Source: Shewanella sp. OMA3-2 (GTDB lineage: Bacteria > Pseudomonadota > Gammaproteobacteria > Enterobacterales > Shewanellaceae). Taken from it: a stretch of 64,000 nucleotides of DNA. The notes beneath the pieces were generated by a model. It did no database searches. It was given only the letters and a program-made list of their open reading frames with translations, and was not told the origin of the DNA. This document shows positions 31,510 to 41,015 of the stretch, piece by piece (positions within the stretch are counted from its first letter, which is position 1; each line of letters starts with the position of its first letter). Location: positions 756,001 to 820,000 of the forward strand of contig NZ_CP090974.1 in NCBI RefSeq assembly GCF_021513195.1, given 5' to 3'. The translations under genes were made by a program, and so were the position numbers.

Positions 31510-33207
31510 TTACTGTTCCTGCTTAGATGGGGCGGATTGGCGCAGACTTTTATCGTCTTCTCGCCAAAAATCATAAAAATTAAACCACTGTAATGGGCTG
31601 AGTTGGGCAAAGTGGGCTAAACGTTGACTGTATTCGGTCATGGCCTGGGTTAATCGCTCAGTGCGGCCTTTTCTTGGGCCTTTTAAACTATTGGATAACG
31701 GTGTCACATGGACTTGATAACGGCCATTTTGACGCAGGCAAAACATAGTAAACACTGGGCAATCTAACAAGCTGGCCAAAATAAATGGCCCTTGAGGAAA
31801 TGGCGCAGGCTTACCCAGAAATGGCAGATTAACCACTCGGCCTTGGCTATTAGATGATGTTCTGTCGGCCGCAATAACAACCAATTCACCTTGGTCGACT
31901 TTTTGTTGCAGTAGCATGGCGGTACTGGGGTCGAGTTCGTTGACTTGAATTAAGTTTAAACTACTTTGTGGATTCAATTGCTGAAGTACTTTATTGAAGT
32001 TTTCCGCATGGCTGGTCAGTACCATCACGTTCACTTTTACTTTTTTCTGGTGAATAGAAATTGCGCGACACAATTCTAGGTTACCTAAATGCGATACCAA
32101 TAATACCGCGCCTTTTCCAGTGTCAATTTGGTCTGCCAGAATGCGCCTATCGGCAAAGTCTACTTCATCGAGTTTAATGCGATCGCACCAGGCATCAATT
32201 CTGTCTAATGCGGCGTTACCAAAAGACAAAAAGTGCTTGAGGCTATCACGCCATGTAATGTCTGAAGATAAATCAACATGCTGTGGATTATGCAATTTCG
32301 CTTGCTGTAAAAATGCCATTGAAGCGTTGCGAGTTGCGCCGCCAGTCAGGAAAAAGTAGCCAATCACTGGATACATAATGGCGCGACACAGCCAATGCCC
32401 GCCGAAACGGTAACTTTCGGCCAGTATTTTTATGCCCCAATAACTGCCGCGCTCTTGCATTGCAGACCAATGTTGCTGGTCGTTATTATGCAATAGCTTT
32501 TGCGGTAGGCGCGTTAGCATGCCGAAAAACAGCTTAGTGTGCATCCAACTTATACGCACATTATCTTGTATTCCTTGGAAATGGCTAATGCCATTTTCTG
32601 GATAAATCACTTTAGTGGGCAGTTGAATGATAGATGTGTGTTGCCAATGCAATTTCACCATCACTTCAATATCAAAATCCATACGCTCACCCAATGATTG
32701 GGTTTTAAATAACGCTTCGGTTGCAGCCAAGGGATAAATTCTAAAACCGCACATTGAATCTTCAATATCGAAACTTAGGGTTTCTATCCATACCCAAAAA
32801 TGGGTGATATAACGGCCATATAAACGCCCCTTGGGTACCGACTCATCGTATACAGGTTTGCCTGAAATCAATGCTTGAGGATTAGCTGTAGCGCATTCAA
32901 TCATGGCTGGGATATCGGCTAGGTTATGCTGTCCATCAGCATCAACTTGTAAGGCATGGCTGTAGCCGTCAGCAAAGGCGCGTCTTAAACCGGTGACTAC
33001 AGCGGCGCCTTTACCACGATTAAAAGGGTGGTGGATCAGGGTGACCCAGGCAAACTTGTCCGCCATTGCTTGTAGCGCATAGCGAGTCTCATCTTGGCTG
33101 CCGTCATCGATAAGGTAGCAAGGCAGATCAAATTGCGCCAGTGCGCTCAGCGTATTTTCAATTTCAAGGTGATGATTGTAATTGGGGATAATAAGCGCCA
33201 GTTTCAT
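31510..33207 (-). CDS. Fused glycosyltransferase 2 and LpxL-type acyltransferase (ApeJ-like)
   Basis: The 565-residue protein joins two enzymes. Residues about 1-240 are a family 2 glycosyltransferase (LIPNYNH start, IDDGSQDET, the metal motif V-D-A-D-G-Q-H near 87-93, FNRGKGAA). Residues about 290-555 are an LpxL/HtrB-like acyltransferase with the H-x4-E signature in S-H-L-G-N-L-E. Such fusions are characteristic of aryl polyene and flexirubin-type clusters and are thought to build the glycan/lipid anchor that receives the pigment. The gene follows the dehydratase gene by 3 bases. Confidence 0.9.
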   Translation of the reverse strand: MKLALIIPNYNHHLEIENTLSALAQFDLPCYLIDDGSQDETRYALQAMADKFAWVTLIHHPFNRGKGAAVVTGLRRAFADGYSHALQVDADGQHNLADIPAMIECATANPQALISGKPVYDESVPKGRLYGRYITHFWVWIETLSFDIEDSMCGFRIYPLAATEALFKTQSLGERMDFDIEVMVKLHWQHTSIIQLPTKVIYPENGISHFQGIQDNVRISWMHTKLFFGMLTRLPQKLLHNNDQQHWSAMQERGSYWGIKILAESYRFGGHWLCRAIMYPVIGYFFLTGGATRNASMAFLQQAKLHNPQHVDLSSDITWRDSLKHFLSFGNAALDRIDAWCDRIKLDEVDFADRRILADQIDTGKGAVLLVSHLGNLELCRAISIHQKKVKVNVMVLTSHAENFNKVLQQLNPQSSLNLIQVNELDPSTAMLLQQKVDQGELVVIAADRTSSNSQGRVVNLPFLGKPAPFPQGPFILASLLDCPVFTMFCLRQNGRYQVHVTPLSNSLKGPRKGRTERLTQAMTEYSQRLAHFAQLSPLQWFNFYDFWREDDKSLRQSAPSKQEQ

Positions 33208-33210
33208 ACG

Positions 33211-33573
33211 CTATACTTCAGTTTCTGTGGCGATGACAATACGCCCTGATGAATAACATTTATCACCTTCGCTATATTGGAAAGTTAGTTTTGCTTTGTC
33301 TTTATTATGACTGATAGTGAGATCCACATGACTATCGGGTAATAGTAGCTGCTGGAATTTCAACACTTCAAGGCTAGCCACTTTGGATTGATAGCCAAAC
33401 GCTTTACAGCCGAGTTGCACTGCCCAATCTAGCTGAGTCACTCCTGGGAGCACAGCTTGCTCAGGAAAATGACCTTTAAAAAAATCTAAACCGCCATCAA
33501 CAAATAAACGCCAAGTGATGCTGTTATCTTGCTGCTGTTGGTTAACAATTTGCGGTAATACGGATTTAATCAT
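33211..33573 (-). CDS. apeI: ApeI-family hot-dog dehydratase
   Basis: A 120-residue FabZ-like protein with the catalytic histidine H35 in FFKGHFPEQAVLPGVTQLDW, the hallmark of ApeI dehydratases. It acts with ApeP on 3-hydroxyacyl-ACP intermediates. It overlaps the upstream ligase gene by 8 bases and is followed after 3 bases by the glycosyltransferase-acyltransferase gene. Small size is normal for this family. Confidence 0.9.
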   Translation of the reverse strand: MIKSVLPQIVNQQQQDNSITWRLFVDGGLDFFKGHFPEQAVLPGVTQLDWAVQLGCKAFGYQSKVASLEVLKFQQLLLPDSHVDLTISHNKDKAKLTFQYSEGDKCYSSGRIVIATETEV

Positions 33574-34936
33574 GTTTTTTAAATAACGAAATCAGCTCGG
33601 CTTGAACTCGTTTTCCTTGCGAATTTTGCGGTATAGTTTCTGGGTAACGCCAACGTCTAGGTAATGTGACTCGTTCAAACTGACTTAATAAGTGTTTTTT
33701 TATCAAGTTGTTGATAGTGAGCTTACCGTCACTGGCTAATATTTTTTTACCTTCATCCGTCAAAGTAATAATCGCGCCTAGCATATGTCGTGGCTTGGTC
33801 AGTATGGTTACCGCAGCATCAAGTACTAAAGGATGCTCGCACAGTAATAGCTCCATTTGCACCATAGAAATGCGCTTTTCTTCAACCTTAACAATGCGAT
33901 CAAGCCGGTTGAGTAAGGTAAATTGCTGTGGGTTAATCAGTTCGATGCTGTCATCACACTTATGCCACTGGGTAGTATTTTCTAGATATGATGATTGAAT
34001 ACATAATGCGCCATCGTCTTCATCTTGCTTGATGTTAACCGGGCTGAATATCTGCCAGGGCTCGTCGGCATTATGCTGGCGTCGATAAGCTATGCCGCCA
34101 GTTTCAGTGCTACCGAATATTTCGATAGGCAGTTGACGATAACATTGCTCAATATCTGTGGCGGCTTCAAAACTGAGTGGCCCACCTGAGCTGAAAATCA
34201 AGCTGGGGCAGCGATGTTGTAATTGCTTGTCTAACGCGTCTGGTAAACGAGAAAGCTGAGCCAGGCTACTGATCAAGCAAAGGTTAGGCATAATGGCCAA
34301 ATAGTAACTTAGGGTTTCTGGGTATTCTATTTGTTCACTTAAAAAAGGCCGGTTTGCCGCCAGCGGCCATAATATTTTAAACAACAAACCATAAATATGT
34401 TGGTGCGAAACGGTTGATACCACAGAGCAATGGGGCAGATGATCGGCAAAGGTACGCTCGAGTGTGCTCACTTCTGCATCTAACTGTGCAATAGACTTTT
34501 TAACGGCTTTAGCTTCGCCGCTACTGCCAGAGGTAAACAGGATTAATTCACCTAATTGGGCGCTTTGAGGCCATTTTGCTGCCGGTGGTGTTATGTCACT
34601 GGTCAGCGGTATATAGATTCCGGCATCACAAATAGGCTCATCGGCAATAACAGCATCAAATTGGTGCTCGAGTTGAGTTATAGTGCCCGCTTGGATGTTG
34701 GCGGGTAAAATGATGGTTTTGCCTGCTAATAGTCCAGCGCAAAGCCCAGCAGCAAACAAGTCACTTTGCTTGGCTGCAAGTAACCAACGTTTAGCGGGTT
34801 GGTCGTGTAATTGTTGGTACAGGTAAGTTACCTGTGCACAAAAACGGGTGCTGGTCATAATAGCGTGATGATTAAAACTGATTAATTGCTGGGTGTTGGG
34901 CCCTGTTTTAAGCCAATTAAGTAATAAATTATCCAT
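33566..34936 (-). CDS. apeH: AMP-forming aromatic acid ligase (ApeH-like)
   Basis: The 456-residue adenylating enzyme has the P-loop-like L-I-L-F-T-S-G-S-S-G-E-A-K near 133-145, the F-G-S-T-E-T-G-G motif near 277-284, and a short C-terminal lid. In aryl polyene synthesis the ligase activates an aromatic acid and loads it on an ACP. Its partner here is presumably the ammonia-lyase product. It overlaps both neighbours by 8 bases. Acid specificity cannot be read without structural modelling. Confidence 0.88.
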   Translation of the reverse strand: MDNLLLNWLKTGPNTQQLISFNHHAIMTSTRFCAQVTYLYQQLHDQPAKRWLLAAKQSDLFAAGLCAGLLAGKTIILPANIQAGTITQLEHQFDAVIADEPICDAGIYIPLTSDITPPAAKWPQSAQLGELILFTSGSSGEAKAVKKSIAQLDAEVSTLERTFADHLPHCSVVSTVSHQHIYGLLFKILWPLAANRPFLSEQIEYPETLSYYLAIMPNLCLISSLAQLSRLPDALDKQLQHRCPSLIFSSGGPLSFEAATDIEQCYRQLPIEIFGSTETGGIAYRRQHNADEPWQIFSPVNIKQDEDDGALCIQSSYLENTTQWHKCDDSIELINPQQFTLLNRLDRIVKVEEKRISMVQMELLLCEHPLVLDAAVTILTKPRHMLGAIITLTDEGKKILASDGKLTINNLIKKHLLSQFERVTLPRRWRYPETIPQNSQGKRVQAELISLFKKHD

Positions 34937-35480
34937 GTTTTTTCAACCATAAAGTACGATATAGCCATTCACCACCCAATAAAGCCCCTATTAACATATA
35001 TGCAATAAGGCCATTATAAAGGGTCCATGTTTCTATGCTTGTTGCCAGCGCAGTATAAAGCGCCATTAATCCATTAAATACAAACAGCGCACACCATAAC
35101 TTTGTCACTTTGATTAAATAAGGTGTCGCTTTTGCAGGTAAATCAGGCTCTTTTAATTTAGCAAGGCGCTCAATCATACTTGGGCCATGATTAAGTGAGT
35201 GGATAAATAAAGCCAACATACTGAGGTTAATTACCACAGGGTAAAACAATAACCAGTCATGCCGTTGGGCAATAAAACTGGCGGCGGTTAGCCCTATGCC
35301 TACTAGCAATGGAGCTAACAGGGGGGTTAACTGTTTTTGACTTAATGACAGCCGAGTGATTAACAAACCACATAACACTAAGGCGATTACCCCGTTAGGT
35401 AAATATTGCAAACCGAAATAAACCGCGATGGGATAGCCCATGACAGCCAGCGCAGATATTACCTGCAATAGCGCTTTCAT
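34929..35480 (-). CDS. Aryl polyene cluster membrane protein (ApeG-like, COG4648 type)
   Basis: A 183-residue protein with five or six hydrophobic helices and conserved V-I-N-L-S-M-L and P-S-M-I-E-R-L-A-K loops, matching the small membrane protein regularly found between the ACP and ligase genes of aryl polyene clusters. Its function is not known. It overlaps the ACP gene by 1 base and the ligase gene by 8 bases, so it belongs to the operon. Confidence 0.8.
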   Translation of the reverse strand: MKALLQVISALAVMGYPIAVYFGLQYLPNGVIALVLCGLLITRLSLSQKQLTPLLAPLLVGIGLTAASFIAQRHDWLLFYPVVINLSMLALFIHSLNHGPSMIERLAKLKEPDLPAKATPYLIKVTKLWCALFVFNGLMALYTALATSIETWTLYNGLIAYMLIGALLGGEWLYRTLWLKKHG

Positions 35481-35728
35481 TATTGCTGCATTAAACCATC
35501 AATGGCATTCACGACATCATTGACTGTGCGAACGGATTTAAATTCCTCAGGTTGAATTTTTTTACCGGTCAATTGTTGTAATTTGATTACTAAATCAACA
35601 GCATCAATACTGTCTAAGTCCAGCTCATCATAGAGTGTGGAGTCGAGACTAATATCAGCGGGCTCTATTTCAAATTCGTCGACTAAAATGCTACACAGCA
35701 TGTCATAAATTTGTTCACGACTTTGCAT
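35480..35728 (-). CDS. apeF: Aryl polyene acyl carrier protein 2 (ApeF-like)
   Basis: An 82-residue acidic acyl carrier protein with the phosphopantetheine serine S40 in E-L-D-L-D-S-I-D-A-V-D. One of two tandem ACPs; in characterised systems one accepts the starter and both can carry chains. ATG 35728 follows the first ACP gene by 9 bases. Confidence 0.93.
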   Translation of the reverse strand: MQSREQIYDMLCSILVDEFEIEPADISLDSTLYDELDLDSIDAVDLVIKLQQLTGKKIQPEEFKSVRTVNDVVNAIDGLMQQ

Positions 35729-35737
35729 TTTTAACTC

Positions 35738-35995
35738 CTATGCTCGCTGCGATTCAATAAAACTGGCAAGGCTGGCAATACTATAAAAGTGTGCTTTAGT
35801 CGTATCTGAGTTAGCTTCAATTTTAACATCAAATTTCTTTTTAATCGCTAAACCTAACTCTAGAGCGTCAATAGAATCTAAACCTAAGCCTTCACCAAAA
35901 AGTGCTGCGTCGGTGTCAATATCATCAATAGCGATGTCTTCAAGGTCTAAACACTCAATGATGAGTTGTTTAATTTCATTATTTAAATTAGTCAT
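35738..35995 (-). CDS. apeE: Aryl polyene acyl carrier protein 1 (ApeE-like)
   Basis: An 85-residue acyl carrier protein with the phosphopantetheine serine S41 in G-L-G-L-D-S-I-D-A-L-E. The G-L-G-L-D-S variant and the longer loop distinguish it from its neighbour. Cofactor attachment needs a phosphopantetheinyl transferase, not encoded in this cluster. Confidence 0.93.
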   Translation of the reverse strand: MTNLNNEIKQLIIECLDLEDIAIDDIDTDAALFGEGLGLDSIDALELGLAIKKKFDVKIEANSDTTKAHFYSIASLASFIESQRA

Positions 35996-36004
35996 TTACT
36001 GTTC

Positions 36005-36844
36005 TTATGGTTGTTGTTTTTCAAAAGTAATTGGATGCACTAATTGTGCTTTATAAAATTGTTCAAGCTCTCGCGTTAGTTGCCTAGCAAGTTTTGCTTC
36101 ACCAGCATCACGCTGATGATAAGTTTGATAAGCAAAAGTATGGCCTATTTCTACTGACATATTAATCGTTTGGCGAGGAATTTCATACCATGGTTGTTGT
36201 TTGGTGAGGCCTGCAACATCGGTACGCAGCACAACGGGAACAATATCAGTGTGGGTGCGTAAGGCAATATTAGCGGCTCCTCTAGCAAAGGGGTTAATGA
36301 TGTTACCGATTAAGGTGCGCGTGCCCTCAGGGAAAATAATTAAATTAGTGCCGCGTGATAAAACTTGAGTGCAATCATCTAGCAAGAGTGCTGCGCCGCG
36401 GTTAGGTATGTAGCCTGCACAGGACAGGACTCCGCGCATAAAAGGGTTGTGCCATAGGGTTTGTTTTACCACGCAGCCAACGTTGGGCATTAAACTTATT
36501 AATACAACTACATCAACTAAAGTCGGGTGATTGGCGACAATAATACTGCCTTTAATATGACTCAATTGCTGCTGTGCTGTTTGGCTGACTCTAATTACGC
36601 CCGCAAAAGCTAACATGGTCACAAATAAGCGAAACATCCAACTCACAAAGCGTTGTACTCGTGCGATTCTGACGGCATAACTACCAGGCCAAAATCGTAA
36701 AGCAGGCACAATGGTTAGCGAACTGAGCAAACCGCCCAATCCAAAGGCAAAGTAACAGCACACGCCGCCTACCCAGCGAGGGAAATAAGCGATACCAGAA
36801 AGTTTGCTCGCTGAGGCTGAGTCGCTATTTTTAATGTTAGCCAT
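36005..36844 (-). CDS. Lysophospholipid acyltransferase-like protein (ApeD-like)
   Basis: A 279-residue PlsC-type acyltransferase with two N-terminal membrane helices, the catalytic N-H-x4-D box in IVANHPTLVDVVVL near 105-118, and F-P-E-G-T-R-T near 174-180. It may transfer the pigment acyl chain to a lipid acceptor. It overlaps the chain-length-factor gene by 8 bases, so translation is coupled. Confidence 0.9.
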   Translation of the reverse strand: MANIKNSDSASASKLSGIAYFPRWVGGVCCYFAFGLGGLLSSLTIVPALRFWPGSYAVRIARVQRFVSWMFRLFVTMLAFAGVIRVSQTAQQQLSHIKGSIIVANHPTLVDVVVLISLMPNVGCVVKQTLWHNPFMRGVLSCAGYIPNRGAALLLDDCTQVLSRGTNLIIFPEGTRTLIGNIINPFARGAANIALRTHTDIVPVVLRTDVAGLTKQQPWYEIPRQTINMSVEIGHTFAYQTYHQRDAGEAKLARQLTRELEQFYKAQLVHPITFEKQQP

Positions 36845-37574
36845 TAGGAGTTAAAGTCCAATGCCATTGGCACATTTCGCCTTGTAATGCTGTTTGCGTC
36901 GCAAGATGATGGATTAATTGGCTTAAGCCAATGGCACTATAGGGAGCCGTTTGGGGTAAGGAATTGTTAATCGAAACCTGAGCGATACTTTGTGGGTGTG
37001 GATGCTCACTTGCAATTGTCAGTAATAAGCCGAATCCGATGGGGAATTCCACTTCATTGAAAAACTCGTTATACACAGGTGGCACGGGATCATCAGCAAA
37101 GATCAATAATACTGGTTGGGGTTGCTCTGCAAGTTGGCCGTAGGCTTCGATAAATGCTTGCGGCAAACTTTGGGCGCCAGCGGCAATTGACGTTGAACTG
37201 GTTTTGTTAGCGCTTAATATGCCAAATATGCCACTGCCAGTATTGTGTACAGATTGGCTAAAGGCCGTGGGGGAAAGAGGCTGTTTTGCGACCACATCTT
37301 CCAGTAGACCTATAGTGCGATTGAGTTCACCGTGTCGGGAAGCAAAGATGCTACGGGTGGAGTTTTCGGCCTGACAGTCAAATGCAACAGTAAGCATCAT
37401 TTTGGTTAGTCGACTGAATCGACGCCTTTGCATTGCAGGTATTTCAGAAAGTGCCGGAGATACCTTGCTGAGTGCGGTTTGTTGATTTGGCTCCTGCCAG
37501 AGCGACCAACTTTCTCTTGTTTGAAAGTCAGGTGTCCAAGCGCTCCACGATAAAATATCAAATGCTAACTGCAC
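36837..37574 (-). CDS. apeC: Ketosynthase-like chain length factor (ApeC-like)
   Basis: A 245-residue protein made only of the N-terminal half of a ketosynthase fold (Ketoacyl-synt_2 type), with S-V-H-N-T-G-S-G-I-F and K-T-S-S-T-S-I-A-A-G-A-Q. The catalytic cysteine is absent; the corresponding position reads S-I-A-A-G. In aryl polyene systems this protein pairs with ApeO as a chain-length factor. It is the first gene of the operon, with about 210 bases of upstream DNA that must hold the promoter. ATG 37574 has no better alternative. Confidence 0.88.
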   Translation of the reverse strand: MQLAFDILSWSAWTPDFQTRESWSLWQEPNQQTALSKVSPALSEIPAMQRRRFSRLTKMMLTVAFDCQAENSTRSIFASRHGELNRTIGLLEDVVAKQPLSPTAFSQSVHNTGSGIFGILSANKTSSTSIAAGAQSLPQAFIEAYGQLAEQPQPVLLIFADDPVPPVYNEFFNEVEFPIGFGLLLTIASEHPHPQSIAQVSINNSLPQTAPYSAIGLSQLIHHLATQTALQGEMCQWHWTLTPNG

Positions 37575-37715
37575 TACATTGCCTCTATGTTGCCTAGTCG
37601 TCCTTATCTAAGTATTCATTTTTGTTTAATGGCGAACAAATGGGGAGTCATCAAACAAAAATTAACAGGTTAATTGTACACTAAAGTATGACAGGCTAAA
37701 CAGTCATGCAGGCAT

Positions 37716-37749
37716 AAAAAAGCAGCGAAAGAAGGGTTCTTTCGCTGCT
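37716..37749 (-). terminator. Terminator of the DUF3014 gene
   Basis: A 13-bp perfect stem (37721-37733 with 37737-37749) with a 3-base loop and six A on the left, which read as a T tail on the minus strand. It insulates the aryl polyene operon from the upstream gene. Confidence 0.9.
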
Positions 37750-37787
37750 GCTGCATACTGTCACTCAAATGTGGTTGAGTTGGCAGG

Positions 37788-38687
37788 TTATTGGGGTAAT
37801 AAAGGTTGTAAGCGTTTTACGGCATTTTTAATTTTACGGGTATTTTCTGGACCCATTCTAACCAGTAGCTTTTGTGCATTAGGTAGCGCCTCTATCCTTG
37901 CATCAACATACTGGTAATTAACCGATATTGAGGTTAATTCAATAGGATCTTCAATAATAGGTGCATCGGCAATCATTTTAAAAGCTTGTTGCATGCGTTC
38001 ATCAAAGTTCATATTGGCGTAACCAAGCTCGATAAATGCTTCTTCAAATAACGGCTTAAGCTCGCGATAAGTGGCGGCTAATTCTTGATCATTTAGCCCA
38101 GAAATAAAATCTGCATATAAATCGTAACGGTGATAGCTGTCTGGATTTAAATAGGTTTTGTTAGTTATTTCACTTACAGTAAACTTATTATCAGGACCTT
38201 GCATTGGGCTGGCTTTACGGATTAACTCGCCTTGGGCTAAGTTATCAATAAAGACCACAAATTGACGCGCCATATCCTTCTTTAAAATAAGCGGTTCAAT
38301 TTTCATCCCGTTTGCTACGGCTAAGGTTTTCTTGGCGACAAAGTCGTCAGATTCCGCTAATGGTGGTAAAGGCTCAGCAACCACTTCAGGTGTTTGTGAC
38401 TCACCCAGAGGCACAATATCTGATGCCGAAGATTCAGGTGCATCTACATCAGTAATCGATTCTTCAATGGGTGCCTCTTCGATAGGATTCATCGGCATAG
38501 GTTCAGGTAACTCAATAGGTGTTGGCATGGCCGGTTCTAATTCAGTTGAGTCTTCGCCACTCATATAGAAGTAACCTGCACCGACTATCAGTGCAACGAT
38601 AACGCCACCGATAATGGCGTTATTGGTATTGGGTTTCGCTTCAGCTTCAGTGGTGGGTGTCGCTCTATCTTCTTTATTAACCTGCAT
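37788..38687 (-). CDS. DUF3014 membrane-anchored protein
   Basis: A 299-residue protein with a cytoplasmic N-terminus, one membrane helix (about 24-44), an acidic proline-rich linker (about 48-105, many E-P and P-I-E units) and a DUF3014 domain (FVVFIDNLAQGEL, Y-L-N-P-D-S-Y-H-R-Y-D). DUF3014 is widespread in gammaproteobacteria without an assigned role. It is a single gene ending at the terminator at 37716-37749. Confidence 0.85.
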   Translation of the reverse strand: MQVNKEDRATPTTEAEAKPNTNNAIIGGVIVALIVGAGYFYMSGEDSTELEPAMPTPIELPEPMPMNPIEEAPIEESITDVDAPESSASDIVPLGESQTPEVVAEPLPPLAESDDFVAKKTLAVANGMKIEPLILKKDMARQFVVFIDNLAQGELIRKASPMQGPDNKFTVSEITNKTYLNPDSYHRYDLYADFISGLNDQELAATYRELKPLFEEAFIELGYANMNFDERMQQAFKMIADAPIIEDPIELTSISVNYQYVDARIEALPNAQKLLVRMGPENTRKIKNAVKRLQPLLPQ

Positions 38688-38807
38688 TGCAATTCCTTAG
38701 CTGTTTAAAGCTGATAATACGGAACAGAAAAAGTAAATACTGTCTCTATTGTGCAAGATTACGCTTGCATGTCTATAGGATGGTTAAAATATAAATAAAA
38801 AATCATC

Positions 38808-40883
38808 TTATGCTTGCACGTATTGCTGTCGTTCACCTAGCCATCGTTGAATGATTAAGTCGACATTATCGGGCACTTGCTGATAAATATGTACAGCAAG
38901 CTTTTGAATGCTGGGGATCAGGTGTTGATCACGGATTAAATCAGCAATTTTCATGTCAGCGAGCCCAGTTTGTTTAGTGCCTAACACTTCGCCAGGGCCT
39001 CTGATCTCTAAATCTTTTTGAGCAATAACAAAACCATCATTACTATTACGTAGTACACCTAATCGTTTGGTCGCGGTTTGTGATAATGGTGCTTTATATA
39101 GCATGACACAATGACTTGCCACCGCACCACGGCCCACACGTCCTCTTAGTTGGTGCAATTGAGCCAGCCCTAAACGTTCAGGGTTTTCAATAATCATCAA
39201 GCTAGCATTAGGCACGTCAACACCCACTTCAATCACAGTTGTCGCGACTAACAGCTGTATTTCACCGGCTTTAAATTTGGCCATGACCTGTTGTTTTTCT
39301 GCACTTTTCATTCGTCCATGCACTAAGCCTACCGTGAGTTCAGGTAATATCTCAGTGAGTTCTGCTGCGGTATCTTCTGCGGCCTGACATTCTAACACCT
39401 CAGACTCTTCAATTAAGGTACATACCCAATAAGCTTGACGATTATCTTGTCGTGCGGCTTGCCTAACTCTTTCAATTACATCATTACGGCGACTATCTGA
39501 TACTGCTACCGTGGTAACGGGTGTTCTGCCAGGGGGAAGTTCATCAATCACTGAAGTGTCTAAATCTGCATAGGCTGTCATGGCCAACGTTCTTGGTATT
39601 GGGGTGGCGGTCATAATGAGTTGATGTGGATGAAAACCTTGGCTAACGCCTTTTTCGCGTAAACCTAAACGTTGATGAACCCCAAACCTGTGTTGTTCAT
39701 CAATAATAATTAACGCAAGTTTATGAAAATGAACCGCATCTTGAAATATCGCATGGGTACCTATAACGATTTGTGCCGCACCCGAAGCAATGTCTTCTAA
39801 TGATTGCACTCTGGCTTTGCCTTTGATTTTACCCGCTAACCAACCCACTTTTACCCCTAAAGGTTCAAACCATTGGGCGAAATTAATCGCATGCTGCTCC
39901 GCTAACAACTCAGTGGGTGCCATCATAGCCACTTGATAACCATTTTCTATGGCTTGCAGCGCGGCCATGGCAGCAACTAATGTTTTGCCTGAGCCGACAT
40001 CGCCTTGCACTAATCTCATCATAGGGTGTGATCGCTGTAAGTCTTGGCTTATTTCAGCGACAACGCGTTGCTGTGCATCTGTTGGCTTAAAAGGAAGGTT
40101 TTTTAAAAATGGGTTGAGTAATTGACCGCTGGCAGCGATTGAAATGGCCGCATCACGCTGTGATTTTTGTCTTAGCTGCAACATGCTTAAGTTATGGGCC
40201 AGTAATTCTTCTTGCACTAAACGTTGCTGGGCGGGGTGCTGACCTTGTTCAAGCATAAATGGGTCGACATATTTATCTGGTCGATGCAGTAGAATAAGGG
40301 CTTGCGGCAATGTCAGGTTGTTGGGTTGTAGATTGACCGGAATAAGCTCAGGCAAGCCGCCTTGATTTAGCATCAATAGGGCTTGGTCGGTTAGCTTGAT
40401 CCAGCTTGCCTGCTTTAGCCCTTCCGTTGTCGGATAAATAGGGGTTAAGGTTTCACTTAAATTACTGTCATCACCGGGTTGGATAATTTTATATTCAGGG
40501 TGAACAATTTCAGCATGATGATTACCACGACGAATTTCACCATAGGCGCGGATCATAGCGCCTTGTTGCATGCCATTACGTTGTGCCATTGAAAAATTAA
40601 AAAACCGTAATGTCATTGGCCCGGAGTCATCACGCACATTGCAGATAAGCATTCTGCGACGACCTTGAATAATTTGCGTGGACTGTACTTCGGCTTCTAT
40701 GGTGCCATAGCTGCCAAATGACAGTGCGCTAATAGGGTAGATTTGAGTGCGGTCTTCATAACGCAGCGGTAAATGAAACAGCACATCTTGTACTGTTTTA
40801 ATGCCTAGCTTATTCAGCCTTTCAGCCATTTTTTTAGCCACACCTTTTAGCTCGGTGATGGGCACTAAATCTAAACGCAACAA
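38808..40883 (-). CDS. recG: ATP-dependent DNA helicase RecG
   Basis: RecG remodels stalled forks and Holliday junctions. The 691-residue protein (E. coli 693) has the wedge/OB domain (residues about 50-150), Walker A G-D-V-G-S-G-K-T near 296-303, the D-E-Q-H box near 396-399, MTATPIPRTLAMT, and QLRGRVGRG with the C-terminal region complete. In E. coli recG follows trmH directly; here about 6 kb of unrelated genes lie between them (see findings). Confidence 0.97.
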   Translation of the reverse strand: MLRLDLVPITELKGVAKKMAERLNKLGIKTVQDVLFHLPLRYEDRTQIYPISALSFGSYGTIEAEVQSTQIIQGRRRMLICNVRDDSGPMTLRFFNFSMAQRNGMQQGAMIRAYGEIRRGNHHAEIVHPEYKIIQPGDDSNLSETLTPIYPTTEGLKQASWIKLTDQALLMLNQGGLPELIPVNLQPNNLTLPQALILLHRPDKYVDPFMLEQGQHPAQQRLVQEELLAHNLSMLQLRQKSQRDAAISIAASGQLLNPFLKNLPFKPTDAQQRVVAEISQDLQRSHPMMRLVQGDVGSGKTLVAAMAALQAIENGYQVAMMAPTELLAEQHAINFAQWFEPLGVKVGWLAGKIKGKARVQSLEDIASGAAQIVIGTHAIFQDAVHFHKLALIIIDEQHRFGVHQRLGLREKGVSQGFHPHQLIMTATPIPRTLAMTAYADLDTSVIDELPPGRTPVTTVAVSDSRRNDVIERVRQAARQDNRQAYWVCTLIEESEVLECQAAEDTAAELTEILPELTVGLVHGRMKSAEKQQVMAKFKAGEIQLLVATTVIEVGVDVPNASLMIIENPERLGLAQLHQLRGRVGRGAVASHCVMLYKAPLSQTATKRLGVLRNSNDGFVIAQKDLEIRGPGEVLGTKQTGLADMKIADLIRDQHLIPSIQKLAVHIYQQVPDNVDLIIQRWLGERQQYVQA

Positions 40884-41015
40884 ACGTTATTTACTCCACT
40901 AAGTTATGCTTAACTCAATTTGCTTAGCACTGACATAGTACTGTGATTATATACATATGTTTTACTATCTTAGCAGAGATTAGATCTAAGGCAATATCAA
41001 GATATTAGCTTAAAT

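Noticed and set aside
31506..31610. Longer N-terminus for the ammonia-lyase
   Set aside because: Would lie inside the glycosyltransferase-acyltransferase coding region; ATG 31505 is 4 bases after its stop and begins the family-like sequence.
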